A stretch of DNA of 15,036 nt from Abditibacteriota bacterium (GTDB lineage: Bacteria; Armatimonadota; UBA5829): assembly GCA_017958015.1 (NCBI GenBank), contig JAGDDM010000074.1, forward strand, positions 1 through 15,036, given 5' to 3'. The notes under the pieces were generated by a model. That model saw nothing but the letters and a program-made list of their open reading frames with translations, was not told the origin of the DNA and did no database searches. The position numbers were made by a program, and so were the translations under genes. Positions 7,076-14,828 of this stretch are shown here, in pieces; position 1 is the stretch's first letter; the number at the start of each line of letters is the position of its first letter.

Positions 7076-7936
7076 ATGCGAAAAATATCACTGGCGCCCA
7101 ATCCGGAACGTCCGGAGGCGGTGAAACTGACGGAAAAACTCATCCTCAAACTGGAAGGTTTGGGGATAGAAGTGTTTGTGACGGAGCGGGTTGCCGCCAT
7201 GGTGAACCGCCCGGATTTGGGTGTCGACGAAAGCGAAATCGGCAACTCCGATATGGTTGTCGTCATGGGCGGCGACGGAACAATGCTCCGTTGGTGCCGC
7301 CTGACGGCTCCCCGCCCCACTCCCATTTTGGGCATAAACTTCGGCAAGTACGGCTTTATCACGGAAGTGACCGCGGAGGACGCGGACAAGGCGATAGACG
7401 AAATCCTGGCGGGCAACTACATCGTCTGCGACAGATCGCCCCTCATCGCCAAAATCATCAAGGAGAACGAAGCTCCGCGGGAACATTTTGCCTTCAACGA
7501 CGTGGTTGTTTCCCGAAGCGTCCTCTCAAGAGTTATCGAGCTTGACACCCGCATCAGCGGCAGACACATCGTCAACTACGCCGCCGACGGCCTCATCATC
7601 AGCACCCCCGTGGGCAGCACCGGCTACGCCCTTTCCGCCGGCGGTCCCGTGGTGCACCCGGACATAAACGTCTTCGTCATCACCCCAATCTGCCCCCACA
7701 CCTTAAACGCCCGGCCTCTGGTTCTCCCCACAACGGAGTACGTAACCGTGCAGCCCATAACGGACACAAACGTAATGGTAACGGTTGACGGCCAGACCGG
7801 CGAAACTCTCACAAAACGGGACAAAGTCGAGGTGCGCCCGGCGGACTTCAAGGCCAAGTTCGTGCTTCTGAACAGATACAGTTTCTACGACAAACTCCGC
7901 AACAGACTGCGCTGGGGAGAGCGGTTCTCCCACTGA
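7076..7936 (+). CDS. nadK: NAD kinase
   Basis: ATP- or polyphosphate-dependent NAD kinase, the only route to NADP in most bacteria; cytoplasmic. The 286-residue length is normal. The diagnostic GGDGT is at residues 65-69 with the catalytic aspartate D67. ND at 141-142 corresponds to the family's NE/ND position. The nucleotide-binding loop is DGLIISTP-VGSTGYALSAGGP starting at D171; the position after P is Val where Thr is usual. ITPICPHTLNARP (202-214) is the C-terminal family signature. The start is 3 bases after the TPR stop with no clear Shine-Dalgarno, which suggests translational coupling. Its place directly before recN is widely conserved in bacteria. Confidence 0.97.
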   Translation: MRKISLAPNPERPEAVKLTEKLILKLEGLGIEVFVTERVAAMVNRPDLGVDESEIGNSDMVVVMGGDGTMLRWCRLTAPRPTPILGINFGKYGFITEVTAEDADKAIDEILAGNYIVCDRSPLIAKIIKENEAPREHFAFNDVVVSRSVLSRVIELDTRISGRHIVNYAADGLIISTPVGSTGYALSAGGPVVHPDINVFVITPICPHTLNARPLVLPTTEYVTVQPITDTNVMVTVDGQTGETLTKRDKVEVRPADFKAKFVLLNRYSFYDKLRNRLRWGERFSH

Positions 7937-7939
7937 CAT

Positions 7940-9607
7940 ATGCTTAGCGAACTCTACATCAAAAACTTCGCCCTCATCGACGAATTATATCTGGAACCGG
8001 GGGACGGACTCAACGTCATAACCGGCGAGACCGGCGCGGGCAAGTCCATCATTCTCGGCGCCCTGGCCGCCGCCGTGGGCGAGAAAACCGACCCCCAGGT
8101 GATACGCAAAGGCGCCGACAAAGCCACCGTCGAGGCGGTTTTCGACCTCTCCGACTCCCCGGACACCCGGGAAAAGCTGGCGGAGCTCGGCATGGACTGC
8201 GAGGACGGCATACTTGTTCTCACCCGGGAGATACACTCCTCCGGCAGAAGCACTTCCCGGATAAACCGCCACACCGTCGGCGCCAACGTAATTAAGGACA
8301 TCGCCGCCCACCTCATAGACTTTCACGGTCAGCGGGACCACGGCGCGGTGCTGGCCAAATCCGCCCACATGAACATCTTCGACAACTACTGCGGCGAAGA
8401 AGTTCTGAGCCTGAAGTCCGAAGCGGCCGCCCTCCACGGCGAGCTGGCGGAACTTGAGGCCAAGTACGAAGCAATCATGAAGGAAGGCGAGCAAAACGCC
8501 CGGCTTCTGGAGATGTACCGCTTCGAGGCGGAGGATATCAAAAAGGCCGACCTTCGCGAGGAAGAGGAAGAGGAGCTGGGTCTTGAGCGGAACCGGCTGG
8601 CAAACGCGGAAAAACTCTACGAGTACGCCGCGGAGATAGCGAACCGTCTCTCCGGCGAGGAGAACTCCGCCCGGGAAATGCTGGGCGCGGCCTCCGCCGC
8701 CGCGGAACGACTTGTTGCCGCGGACCCCACCGCGGAGGAAGCGGCAAATGAGGTTCGTTCCGCCGAAGCCGCCTGCGAGGAAGCCTCGGTGCTCATAAGA
8801 AACTACCTTGACACCGTGGATATCGACCCGGGTCGTCTTGAGGAAGTTGAGGCCCGGCTGGACACCATATCCCGCATGAAGCGCAAGTACGAAAAGTCCG
8901 TGGCGGAGATCATCGCCTACGGTGACGAGCTTGAGGAAAAGATAAGAATTCTCTCCGGCGCCGAGGAAAACGGCACCGGACTGCTGAAAACGATAAACGA
9001 CAAAACGGCGGAACTGAAAGCCCTCTGCGCCCGCCTGACGGAGCTCCGCAAGGCAAACGCGGAGAAGTTCGAGAAAGCCATCGAGGGCGAACTTCGGGAC
9101 CTCGCCATGCCTTCCGCCCGGTTTGAGGTAAGCATTGAGCCCACGGAGCCGAAAGCCACCGGCGCCGACGACATCGAGTTCATGATATCCCCCAACGCCG
9201 GCGAGGATTTGAAGCCCCTTATCAAAACCGCCAGCGGCGGCGAAATCTCCCGGATTATGCTGGCGATTAAGACCGTGGCCCGATGCTCCATCCCCACCCT
9301 CGTTTTCGACGAAATAGACTCCGGAATCGGCGGTCTCACGGCGGGGGTATTCGCTTCCAAGATATCCGACTCCGTAAGCAAGGCCCAGATAATCTGCATA
9401 ACCCACCTGGCTCAGGTCGCCTGCCACGCCGGGCGCCACTTCTCCGTAACCAAGTTCGAGGACGAGGGAAACACCCACGTCCATGTGCGGGTTCTGGAAA
9501 CCGACGACGACAAGGCGGCGGAACTCACACGGATGCTGGGCAGCAAAATGTCCTCCGCGACCGCAGTGGAACACGCCAGGGAAATGCTTAAAAACGCGAA
9601 CAAATAA
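7940..9607 (+). CDS. recN: DNA repair protein RecN
   Basis: An SMC-like ATPase that acts early at DNA double-strand breaks and helps RecA-dependent repair. The protein has 555 residues, as usual for RecN. The Walker A motif GETGAGKS is at residues 29-36. The ABC-type signature SGGE begins at S432, and the Walker B motif VFDEID has D457-E458, followed by SGIGG. The central ~150-370 region is rich in Glu, Lys, Ala and Leu and reads as the two arms of a short coiled coil. Because both ATPase halves are present, the protein looks complete. It starts 3 bases after the nadK stop. A purine-rich GGGGAGAG lies about 20 bases upstream inside a small hairpin, so initiation is probably coupled to nadK. 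I see no SOS box near the operon promoter. Confidence 0.97.
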   Translation: MLSELYIKNFALIDELYLEPGDGLNVITGETGAGKSIILGALAAAVGEKTDPQVIRKGADKATVEAVFDLSDSPDTREKLAELGMDCEDGILVLTREIHSSGRSTSRINRHTVGANVIKDIAAHLIDFHGQRDHGAVLAKSAHMNIFDNYCGEEVLSLKSEAAALHGELAELEAKYEAIMKEGEQNARLLEMYRFEAEDIKKADLREEEEEELGLERNRLANAEKLYEYAAEIANRLSGEENSAREMLGAASAAAERLVAADPTAEEAANEVRSAEAACEEASVLIRNYLDTVDIDPGRLEEVEARLDTISRMKRKYEKSVAEIIAYGDELEEKIRILSGAEENGTGLLKTINDKTAELKALCARLTELRKANAEKFEKAIEGELRDLAMPSARFEVSIEPTEPKATGADDIEFMISPNAGEDLKPLIKTASGGEISRIMLAIKTVARCSIPTLVFDEIDSGIGGLTAGVFASKISDSVSKAQIICITHLAQVACHAGRHFSVTKFEDEGNTHVHVRVLETDDDKAAELTRMLGSKMSSATAVEHAREMLKNANK

Positions 9608-9608
9608 A

Positions 9609-10763
9609 ATGGAAATACAGGGAAAAATCAAGCGCGGAAAGCGCACAAAAGAACTCGCCAAGCGGTTAAAGCCCGCGGACATAGCCGTCATCGACCACGA
9701 AGACATCGACTCCGTGGCGGCTCAGATGCTGGTGGAAGCCGGGGTGAAAACCGTCATAAACGCGGCGAAATCCATCTCCGGCAAATACCCCAACCTGGGT
9801 CCCCGGGTCCTCATTGACGGCGGAATCACTCTCGTTGACAACTGCGGACAGGCCCTTTTCGAGGACGCCGCCGACGGCGACGAGATTGTAATCGACGGCG
9901 ACGGAAACATCGCCTGCGGCGGAAAGGACATGTGCGCCGGCGCCATTCTCACCCGGAACTCCGCCGACGCCATGCTTGAGGACGCCAAAAAGAACCTGGA
10001 CAACGAGCTGGACAAGTTCGTCCGTAACACGGTGGAATACGTATCCAAAGAGCGGTCAATCCTCCTCGACCCGGCCAATTTGCCGGACGTGGGAAAGGTT
10101 TTCCGGGACAAGCCGGCCCTCATCGTCGTTCGGGGCGAGGGCTACAAGAAGGACCTGTCGGCGGTGCGCACCTACATCAAGGACGAGAAGCCCATTTTGA
10201 TAGGTGTGGACGGCGGCGCGGACGCCATTTTGGAGGAGGGCTTCAAGCCCCACTTTGTAATCGGAGACATGGACAGCGTCAGCGACAAGGCTCTGCTGTG
10301 CGGCGCCAAGGTAATCGTCCACGCCTACGTGAACGGCAAGGCGCCGGGGCTGCCCCGAGTGAAAGAACTGGGCATCGACCCCATGGTCTGCGCCATTCCC
10401 GGAACCAGCGAGGATTTGGCAATGCTGCTGGCCTACGAAAAGGGCGCCAAGCTCATCGTGACCGTGGGCAGCCACTCCAACATGATTGATTTTCTGGATA
10501 AGGGGCGCAAGGGCATGTCCAGCACCTTCCTTACCCGCCTCAAGATAGGCAATAAACTCGTCGACGCCAAGGGCGTGCGGCACCTCTACCGTGTGGCGCC
10601 GGGCAGCAAACATTTGGCGTCCATAGTGCTGGCGGCTCTGGTGGTGCTCTTCACGGTCATCGCCCTGTCGCCGAATATGCGGGACAGCATTCAAAACGTG
10701 ATGTTCGACATGAAGTCGAAGTTTTGGAAAGTTTGGCTGAATCTGCGAATGTGGGAGAAGTAA
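9609..10763 (+). CDS. steA: SteA-like cytokinetic protein with thiamine pyrophosphokinase-type domain
   Basis: The protein has 384 residues and matches the SteA family (Rv1697 of M. tuberculosis). In Corynebacterium glutamicum SteA works with SteB at the division site to promote daughter-cell separation. Residues ~1-170 are the family-specific N-terminal half. Residues ~195-320 resemble the catalytic domain of thiamine pyrophosphokinase, with GVDGGAD (D201) and GDMDSV (D220, D222) preserved. A single hydrophobic helix spans about 335-355 and is followed by a basic, tryptophan-containing tail, so the protein is anchored by its C-terminus. The ATG at 9609 is chosen although the frame opens earlier, because it is one base after the recN stop and the earlier part overlaps recN. 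steB follows after one base. The family call is strong; the role in this organism is inferred from corynebacteria. Confidence 0.88.
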   Translation: MEIQGKIKRGKRTKELAKRLKPADIAVIDHEDIDSVAAQMLVEAGVKTVINAAKSISGKYPNLGPRVLIDGGITLVDNCGQALFEDAADGDEIVIDGDGNIACGGKDMCAGAILTRNSADAMLEDAKKNLDNELDKFVRNTVEYVSKERSILLDPANLPDVGKVFRDKPALIVVRGEGYKKDLSAVRTYIKDEKPILIGVDGGADAILEEGFKPHFVIGDMDSVSDKALLCGAKVIVHAYVNGKAPGLPRVKELGIDPMVCAIPGTSEDLAMLLAYEKGAKLIVTVGSHSNMIDFLDKGRKGMSSTFLTRLKIGNKLVDAKGVRHLYRVAPGSKHLASIVLAALVVLFTVIALSPNMRDSIQNVMFDMKSKFWKVWLNLRMWEK

Positions 10764-10764
10764 A

Positions 10765-11658
10765 ATGATTGATTTGAGATACCATATATACAGCATAGCG
10801 GCGGTATTTCTCGCCCTTGCCATCGGCATGGTCATCGGCACCGGTCTCAAAGGCAGCAACGCCGGAAACGAAACCGCCCAAAAAACCATACGCCGCTACG
10901 AAGCGAACATGAACAAGCTGAAGGACGAGATTGTCCTTGCCAGCAACGAGGCCTCCGCCAAAAGCGAAATCGCCGACAAGTACCGCAAGTTCTGCGAAGT
11001 GCTCATGCCGGAGATTGTTGACGGCAAGCTGGCGGGCAAGAACATCGCCCTTATCCAGACCGGCGACGACGAGGAGCTTATGGGTCTTGTGACAATCACC
11101 CTCCGCAAGGCCGGCGCCAAGGTCACCTCCGTCATAACCGTGAACACGGACTTCGACACCGAAAACGACAAAGAAATCTCCGACATACTCATCTCCGCGG
11201 GCATGAACCCCACCGGCGACGACAAAACCGACGCGGAAAAACTCTTCGCCGTATTGGCCGAGAACGTCATAACCGGAAGCTTCGCCGAGATTATGCCCAA
11301 ACTCTCCGCCGGAGGATTCGCCAACGCCGTGGGCGACTATTACAGCCCCAACTCCGCCGTGGTCATGATTGGCGGCCACTCCAGAGCCGACAAAGACGAG
11401 GATGTGGAACCGGTTATTTCCGGCCTCATGGCCCAGCTTGAGAAGAAACACGCCCTTGTGGTGGGCTGCGAGTCCATCGACGCGGTGCTGTCATACATCC
11501 CGTTTTGGAAGAAATGCGGCATAGCCACCGTTGACGACGCGGACACCGCCATCGGCAGAATCTCCCTTGTCTGCGCCCTCACCGGCGAAGTCGCCAACTT
11601 CGGAATCAAAGACACCTCCGACCGCTTCGTGCCTCAGTCCCTGGAGACGAAACAATGA
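10765..11658 (+). CDS. steB: SteB / MctB-like membrane-anchored protein (DUF3186 family)
   Basis: The protein has 297 residues. It starts MIDLRYHIYSI and then has one transmembrane helix (about 8-28, AVFLALAIGMVIG), the hallmark of the family called copper transporter MctB in mycobacteria (Rv1698) and SteB in corynebacteria. Residues ~35-78 are charged and helical, probably a coiled coil. The remainder is an extracytoplasmic alpha/beta domain. I see no Cys/His cluster that would suggest metal binding, and the neighbour steA favours the cell-separation role. The start is one base after steA and has a GGAG site 7 bases upstream. The stop overlaps the next ATG by four bases (ATGA), so translation of the glycosyltransferase is probably coupled. 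Confidence 0.85.
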   Translation: MIDLRYHIYSIAAVFLALAIGMVIGTGLKGSNAGNETAQKTIRRYEANMNKLKDEIVLASNEASAKSEIADKYRKFCEVLMPEIVDGKLAGKNIALIQTGDDEELMGLVTITLRKAGAKVTSVITVNTDFDTENDKEISDILISAGMNPTGDDKTDAEKLFAVLAENVITGSFAEIMPKLSAGGFANAVGDYYSPNSAVVMIGGHSRADKDEDVEPVISGLMAQLEKKHALVVGCESIDAVLSYIPFWKKCGIATVDDADTAIGRISLVCALTGEVANFGIKDTSDRFVPQSLETKQ

Positions 11659-12323
11659 CACGCCTCTGCGCCGTTGTGCCCGCCTATAACGAGGGTGACA
11701 GAATCGGCGATACCGTCAAATCCCTCCTCACCGTGCCGGACATCGATACGGTGCTGGTTATCGACGACGGCTCCCGGGACAATACCGCCGAAGCCGCCGA
11801 AAAAGCCGGCGCCCAGGTGGTGCGCCTCAGTGAAAACAAGGGCAAGGGCAACGCCATGAACACCGCCCGAAAATCCGTCGACGCGGAGTTTTACCTCTTC
11901 GTGGACGGGGATCTGGGGGAATGCGCCGAGCACACGGAGGTGCTCATTCCGCCTGTCATAGACGGCGAAGTCGACATGACCATCGCCCTTATGAAGGCTC
12001 CTCCCGGACACAAGGGGGGCTTCGGAGCCGTGAAAAAACTGGCCGCGTGGGGTATCAAGAAGTTCGGCGGCATAGACGTGGCCGCCCCCATTTCCGGACA
12101 GCGGTGCATGACACGGGAACTCATCGACGCCATCGGCGGCTTCGAGCAGGGCTTCGGAGTGGAAACCGCCATGACGATCGACGCCGCCCGCAAGGGTTTC
12201 AAGATAAGGGAAATCCCCGTGGAACTCAACCACCGCCTCAGCGGCAGAAGCCTAAAGGGCTTCCTCCACAGAGGCCGACAGTTCCTGGAAATCGCCCGAG
12301 CCATCGCGAAAAGGATACGATGA
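11655..12323 (+). CDS. Glycosyltransferase family 2 protein
   Basis: A GT-A fold transferase of 222 residues, shorter than many but complete for the DPM1-like group. VPAYNE is at residues 8-13, IDDGS at 36-40 and NKGKGNAM at 61-68. The metal-binding DxD is D84-G-D86. Further on, SGQRCMTRE (147-155) lies in the acceptor region. There is no transmembrane segment, so it should act at the inner face of the membrane. The donor sugar and acceptor cannot be read from the sequence; a nucleotide sugar and a polyprenyl phosphate or lipid-linked sugar are likely, given the MraY/WecA-type gene downstream. It overlaps steB by four bases and ends the tightly packed part of the operon. Confidence 0.9.
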   Translation: MTRLCAVVPAYNEGDRIGDTVKSLLTVPDIDTVLVIDDGSRDNTAEAAEKAGAQVVRLSENKGKGNAMNTARKSVDAEFYLFVDGDLGECAEHTEVLIPPVIDGEVDMTIALMKAPPGHKGGFGAVKKLAAWGIKKFGGIDVAAPISGQRCMTRELIDAIGGFEQGFGVETAMTIDAARKGFKIREIPVELNHRLSGRSLKGFLHRGRQFLEIARAIAKRIR

Positions 12324-12331
12324 TTTTAAGA

Positions 12332-12361
12332 CGCCGCCAAACGGTTCACCCGTCGGCGGCG
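12332..12361 (+). terminator. GC-rich hairpin between the glycosyltransferase and MATE genes
   Basis: CGCCGCC (12332-12338) pairs with GGCGGCG (12355-12361), and inside it ACGG pairs with CCGT around TTCAC. The downstream tract is only TATTTT, so termination may be partial. The octamer ATTTTAAG flanks the hairpin on both sides (12323-12330 and 12364-12371). It may be a weak terminator or a stabilising stem that lowers expression of the last two genes. Confidence 0.55.
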
Positions 12362-12368
12362 GTATTTT

Positions 12369-12373
12369 AAGGA
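12369..12373 (+). promoter_or_regulatory. Shine-Dalgarno site of the MATE gene
   Basis: AAGGA lies four bases before the ATG at 12378. It is one of the clearer ribosome sites in the window, fitting independent initiation after the 54-base gap. Confidence 0.7.
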
Positions 12374-12377
12374 TAAA

Positions 12378-13736
12378 ATGGCACTTACGAAAACAATGAC
12401 CGAGGGGGCGCCTTGGAAACATATATTAAGGTTCTCCCTGCCGGTGCTGGCGGGTTCGTTCCTGCAGCAGTTCTACAACACCGTTGACGCCATAATCGTG
12501 GGCAAATACGCCGGCGAGGACGCCCTGTCGGCGGTGGGAACCACCACCAGCTTCGCCTTTTTGTTCCTGGCTCTTGCCATCGGTTTTTCCTCCGGCAACG
12601 GCGTTGTGGTGGCCCAGTATTTCGGCGCGGGGGACGACAAAAACGTGCGGGCCAACGGCGCCGCGGGTGTTGTTTTCCTCATGGTTTTGGGGGTCATATC
12701 GGCGGTTCTGGGCATCGCCACCGCCCGCCCGGCCTACGCGAATTGGCTCAACGTGGACGGGAGCATTCTGGGCCTCACGGTCACCTATTTCCGCTGGTAC
12801 TCCCTGGGTCTCATTTTCCAATTCGGCTACAACATTTTCTCCTCCATACTCCGAGCCCTGGGCGACAGCGCGGCGACCCTCTACTTTCTGCTGATTTCAT
12901 CGCTGCTGAACATCGGTCTGGACCTGCTCTTCGTGGCGGTGTTCCGGTGGAGCGTGACCGGCGCGGCGGTGGCCACGGACATCTCCCAGTTGATGTCCTT
13001 CATCGCCGCCTACCTCTACACCCGCCGAAAGTACCCGGTGTTCAGGTTCGGCATGGGGGATCTGAAGTGGGACCCGAGTCGAATCAAGGCGACCGTGAAA
13101 GTGGGACTCCCCATATCGCTGCAGCTCATCTTCGTCTCCCTGGGATTTACCTTTATCCAGCGGGCGGTGAACGAGTTCGGCAAAACCATGACCGCCGCCT
13201 TCACCGTGGGCCAGCGGGTGGAGACCTATCTGAACTTCCCCTGCCACGCCTTCCAGACAACTCTGGCAACCTACACGGGGCAAAACATCGGCGCCGGGAA
13301 AATCAGGCGCGTCAAGGCTGGGGCGAAGCAGGCTGTCGCCCTGTCTCTGCTGCTGACTCTCTGCATCTCGGTGTCGGTGTGGGTCTTTGCCGACAAAATC
13401 ACCGCTCTGTTCAGCGTAAGCGAGCGGGCGGCGGACTACTCCCTGTCCTTCCTGCGGACGGTGGCGGTCATCAACATTCTGCTGGCCTCCTACATACCTC
13501 TCTTCGGCGTGTTCCAAGGGGCCAACCACAGCGGATTCCCCACTCTGGTGTCCGTAAGCGCCCTGGGAGCCAGGGTTTTGGCGACCTACCTTTTCAGATA
13601 CAGCCCCTTCCTGGGCCACACCGTCATTTGGTGGAACGGCATCTTCGGCTTCGGCCTGGGGTTCATCATGGCATGGAGCTACTACCTCAGCGGGCGGTGG
13701 CGGAAAAACTCATCTCTCACGGGGGCGGGACAATAA
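12378..13736 (+). CDS. MATE family transporter
   Basis: An integral inner-membrane protein of 452 residues with about twelve hydrophobic segments, the standard size for MATE exporters of the MOP superfamily. The start, TEGAPWKHILRFSLPVLAG followed by QQFYNTVDAIIVG, is the typical opening of bacterial NorM/YoeA-like MATE proteins. A second, related half begins near residue 235. Annotated relatives are usually drug/Na+ or H+ antiporters. Here it lies one base before a MraY/WecA-type transferase and after a glycosyltransferase, in a place where a lipid-sugar flippase of the same superfamily (MurJ or Wzx) would make sense. The sequence reads as MATE and not MurJ, so flippase activity is only an idea. 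Confidence 0.9.
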   Translation: MALTKTMTEGAPWKHILRFSLPVLAGSFLQQFYNTVDAIIVGKYAGEDALSAVGTTTSFAFLFLALAIGFSSGNGVVVAQYFGAGDDKNVRANGAAGVVFLMVLGVISAVLGIATARPAYANWLNVDGSILGLTVTYFRWYSLGLIFQFGYNIFSSILRALGDSAATLYFLLISSLLNIGLDLLFVAVFRWSVTGAAVATDISQLMSFIAAYLYTRRKYPVFRFGMGDLKWDPSRIKATVKVGLPISLQLIFVSLGFTFIQRAVNEFGKTMTAAFTVGQRVETYLNFPCHAFQTTLATYTGQNIGAGKIRRVKAGAKQAVALSLLLTLCISVSVWVFADKITALFSVSERAADYSLSFLRTVAVINILLASYIPLFGVFQGANHSGFPTLVSVSALGARVLATYLFRYSPFLGHTVIWWNGIFGFGLGFIMAWSYYLSGRWRKNSSLTGAGQ

Positions 13737-13737
13737 C

Positions 13738-14589
13738 ATGATTCAAACGATTTTAATGATTCTCTGCGCGGTGGTCTTTCACCTGTGCTTCAACAAAACG
13801 GCTCGGCGGGTGCCCAACTTCAAGGGGGTGCCGGTCATCTGCTCCTACGGCATTCCGGAGACGGTGTACATGGCGGCGGCGGCGATAATCCTGACGAAAC
13901 TGCCCTACGACTTCATCAACCGGGACCTCCTGCCCGTAACGGGACACCAAATATTCATGGGTCGGGCCATTGTCTTTGTCACCGGCGCCATGTGCGTTCT
14001 GGGAGCGCTGGACGACTTCTACGGAACAAGAGAAGTGGGCGGCTTCAAAGGCCACTTCCGCATGCTCATCAAGGAGCACAAACTCACCACCGGCGCCGTG
14101 AAGGCTCTGGGCGGCGGACTGGTCGGCGTAATCTTCGCCGCGGTATCCTTCTTCTCCCGCATGATTCCCGCGGACATGATTATCCCCGCGGCCCTCATCG
14201 TGCCACTCTCCGCCAACACCGTAAACATCCTGGACCTGCGGCCCGGCAGAGCGGCGGCGGCCTTCTTCGCGGGCATAATCGTAACGCTGATTTTCGCCGC
14301 CAAACTCCTTTTGCCCATGTCCGCCGTCTACGCGGTTCTGGCGATTATCTTTATCTTCGCCGTCTTCGACTCCCGGGCCAAAATGATGATGGGTGACGCG
14401 GGCTCCAACTCAATCGGCGCCTTCGCCGGCGTCATCTCCGCCCTCGCCTGCCCCCTGTGGTTCAACATCATCGCCATTCTTTTCCACATAGGCATCCAGC
14501 TCTACTCCGAAAAGCATTCCATCACAAAGCTCATCGCCGAGAACAAGGTTCTGAATAAGATAGACAGACTGATCGGCGTCAGAGACTGA
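13738..14589 (+). CDS. MraY/WecA-family polyprenyl-phosphate sugar-1-phosphate transferase (glycosyltransferase family 4)
   Basis: A membrane enzyme of 283 residues that by family transfers a sugar-1-phosphate from a UDP-sugar to undecaprenyl phosphate, starting a lipid-linked glycan. Family marks visible are LDDFYG with D92-D93, SANTVNILDLRPG with N160, N163 and D166, and MMGDAGSNSIG with G219-D220 and S223. About eight to nine hydrophobic segments are present. It is shorter than MraY (~320-360) and lacks obvious MraY-specific features, so it is more likely a WecA-like or unassigned member than the cell-wall MraY. The C-terminal SEKHSITK…NKVLNKIDRL stretch resembles what I recall from Bacillota homologues. 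It starts one base after the MATE stop and is the last gene of the operon. Confidence 0.88.
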   Translation: MIQTILMILCAVVFHLCFNKTARRVPNFKGVPVICSYGIPETVYMAAAAIILTKLPYDFINRDLLPVTGHQIFMGRAIVFVTGAMCVLGALDDFYGTREVGGFKGHFRMLIKEHKLTTGAVKALGGGLVGVIFAAVSFFSRMIPADMIIPAALIVPLSANTVNILDLRPGRAAAAFFAGIIVTLIFAAKLLLPMSAVYAVLAIIFIFAVFDSRAKMMMGDAGSNSIGAFAGVISALACPLWFNIIAILFHIGIQLYSEKHSITKLIAENKVLNKIDRLIGVRD

Positions 14590-14594
14590 AAAAA

Positions 14595-14622
14595 TAAGCG
14601 CCGGACTTATGTCCGACGCTTA
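14595..14622. terminator. Shared hairpin terminator between convergent transcripts
   Basis: TAAGCG-C-CGGAC (14595-14606) pairs with GTCCG-A-CGCTTA (14611-14622) around TTAT, with one mismatch. On the minus strand it is followed by TTTTTT, giving a good terminator for the two small genes. On the plus strand the tail is AAATCTT, a weaker end for the operon. Confidence 0.8.
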
Positions 14623-14626
14623 AATC

Positions 14627-14827
14627 TTAATCTTCGGCAATTTCTCCCGTCTCCTCGAAGGTATCGCCCTGCCCCGAGGGGTTCGGTTTGTCCTTGTCCG
14701 GGTCGGTTTTCCCGGCCCTCATCGCCTTCGCCTCCTCTTTAAGCTCCTCGATTTTCTCCCTGTCCTTGCGCAAGTTGTACACAAACACGAATACGGCGAG
14801 TAATATTACGATAAGGATAAACGGCAT
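14627..14827 (-). CDS. Small single-pass membrane protein, 66 residues, unknown function
   Basis: The N-terminus (MPFILIVILLAVFVFVYNL) is one transmembrane helix. A helical, highly charged segment follows (about residues 20-42, many Glu, Lys and Arg), and then a disordered, acidic tail rich in Asp, Pro, Gly and Glu. This is a membrane anchor with a soluble tail, but I recognise no family. Support for a real gene: a GAGG site 7 bases before the ATG, a clear terminator 5 bases beyond the stop, a one-base gap to the gene before it, and a composition that makes sense as a protein. Its neighbour is also a small membrane protein, so the pair may act together. Confidence 0.7.
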   Translation of the reverse strand: MPFILIVILLAVFVFVYNLRKDREKIEELKEEAKAMRAGKTDPDKDKPNPSGQGDTFEETGEIAED

Positions 14828-14828
14828 A

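Noticed and set aside
9483..9608. Upstream extension of steA by 42 codons
   Set aside because: It overlaps the recN C-terminus in another frame and its residues do not look like SteA. The ATG at 9609, one base after the recN stop, fits the spacing used elsewhere in the operon.
7985..9706. 573-residue open frame opposite recN
   Set aside because: It has the same cause: it is in register with recN codons and ends where recN uses a TTA codon at 7985. It carries no family motif.
10765..11658. Copper transporter function for the SteB-like gene
   Set aside because: The name comes from mycobacterial MctB. Here there is a single transmembrane helix and no metal-binding Cys/His/Met cluster, and the neighbour steA points to the cell-separation partner instead.
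13738..14589. Assignment as mraY, the cell-wall precursor enzyme
   Set aside because: It is too short, and there are no mur genes nearby. The general MraY/WecA family is clear, but the specific substrate is not.
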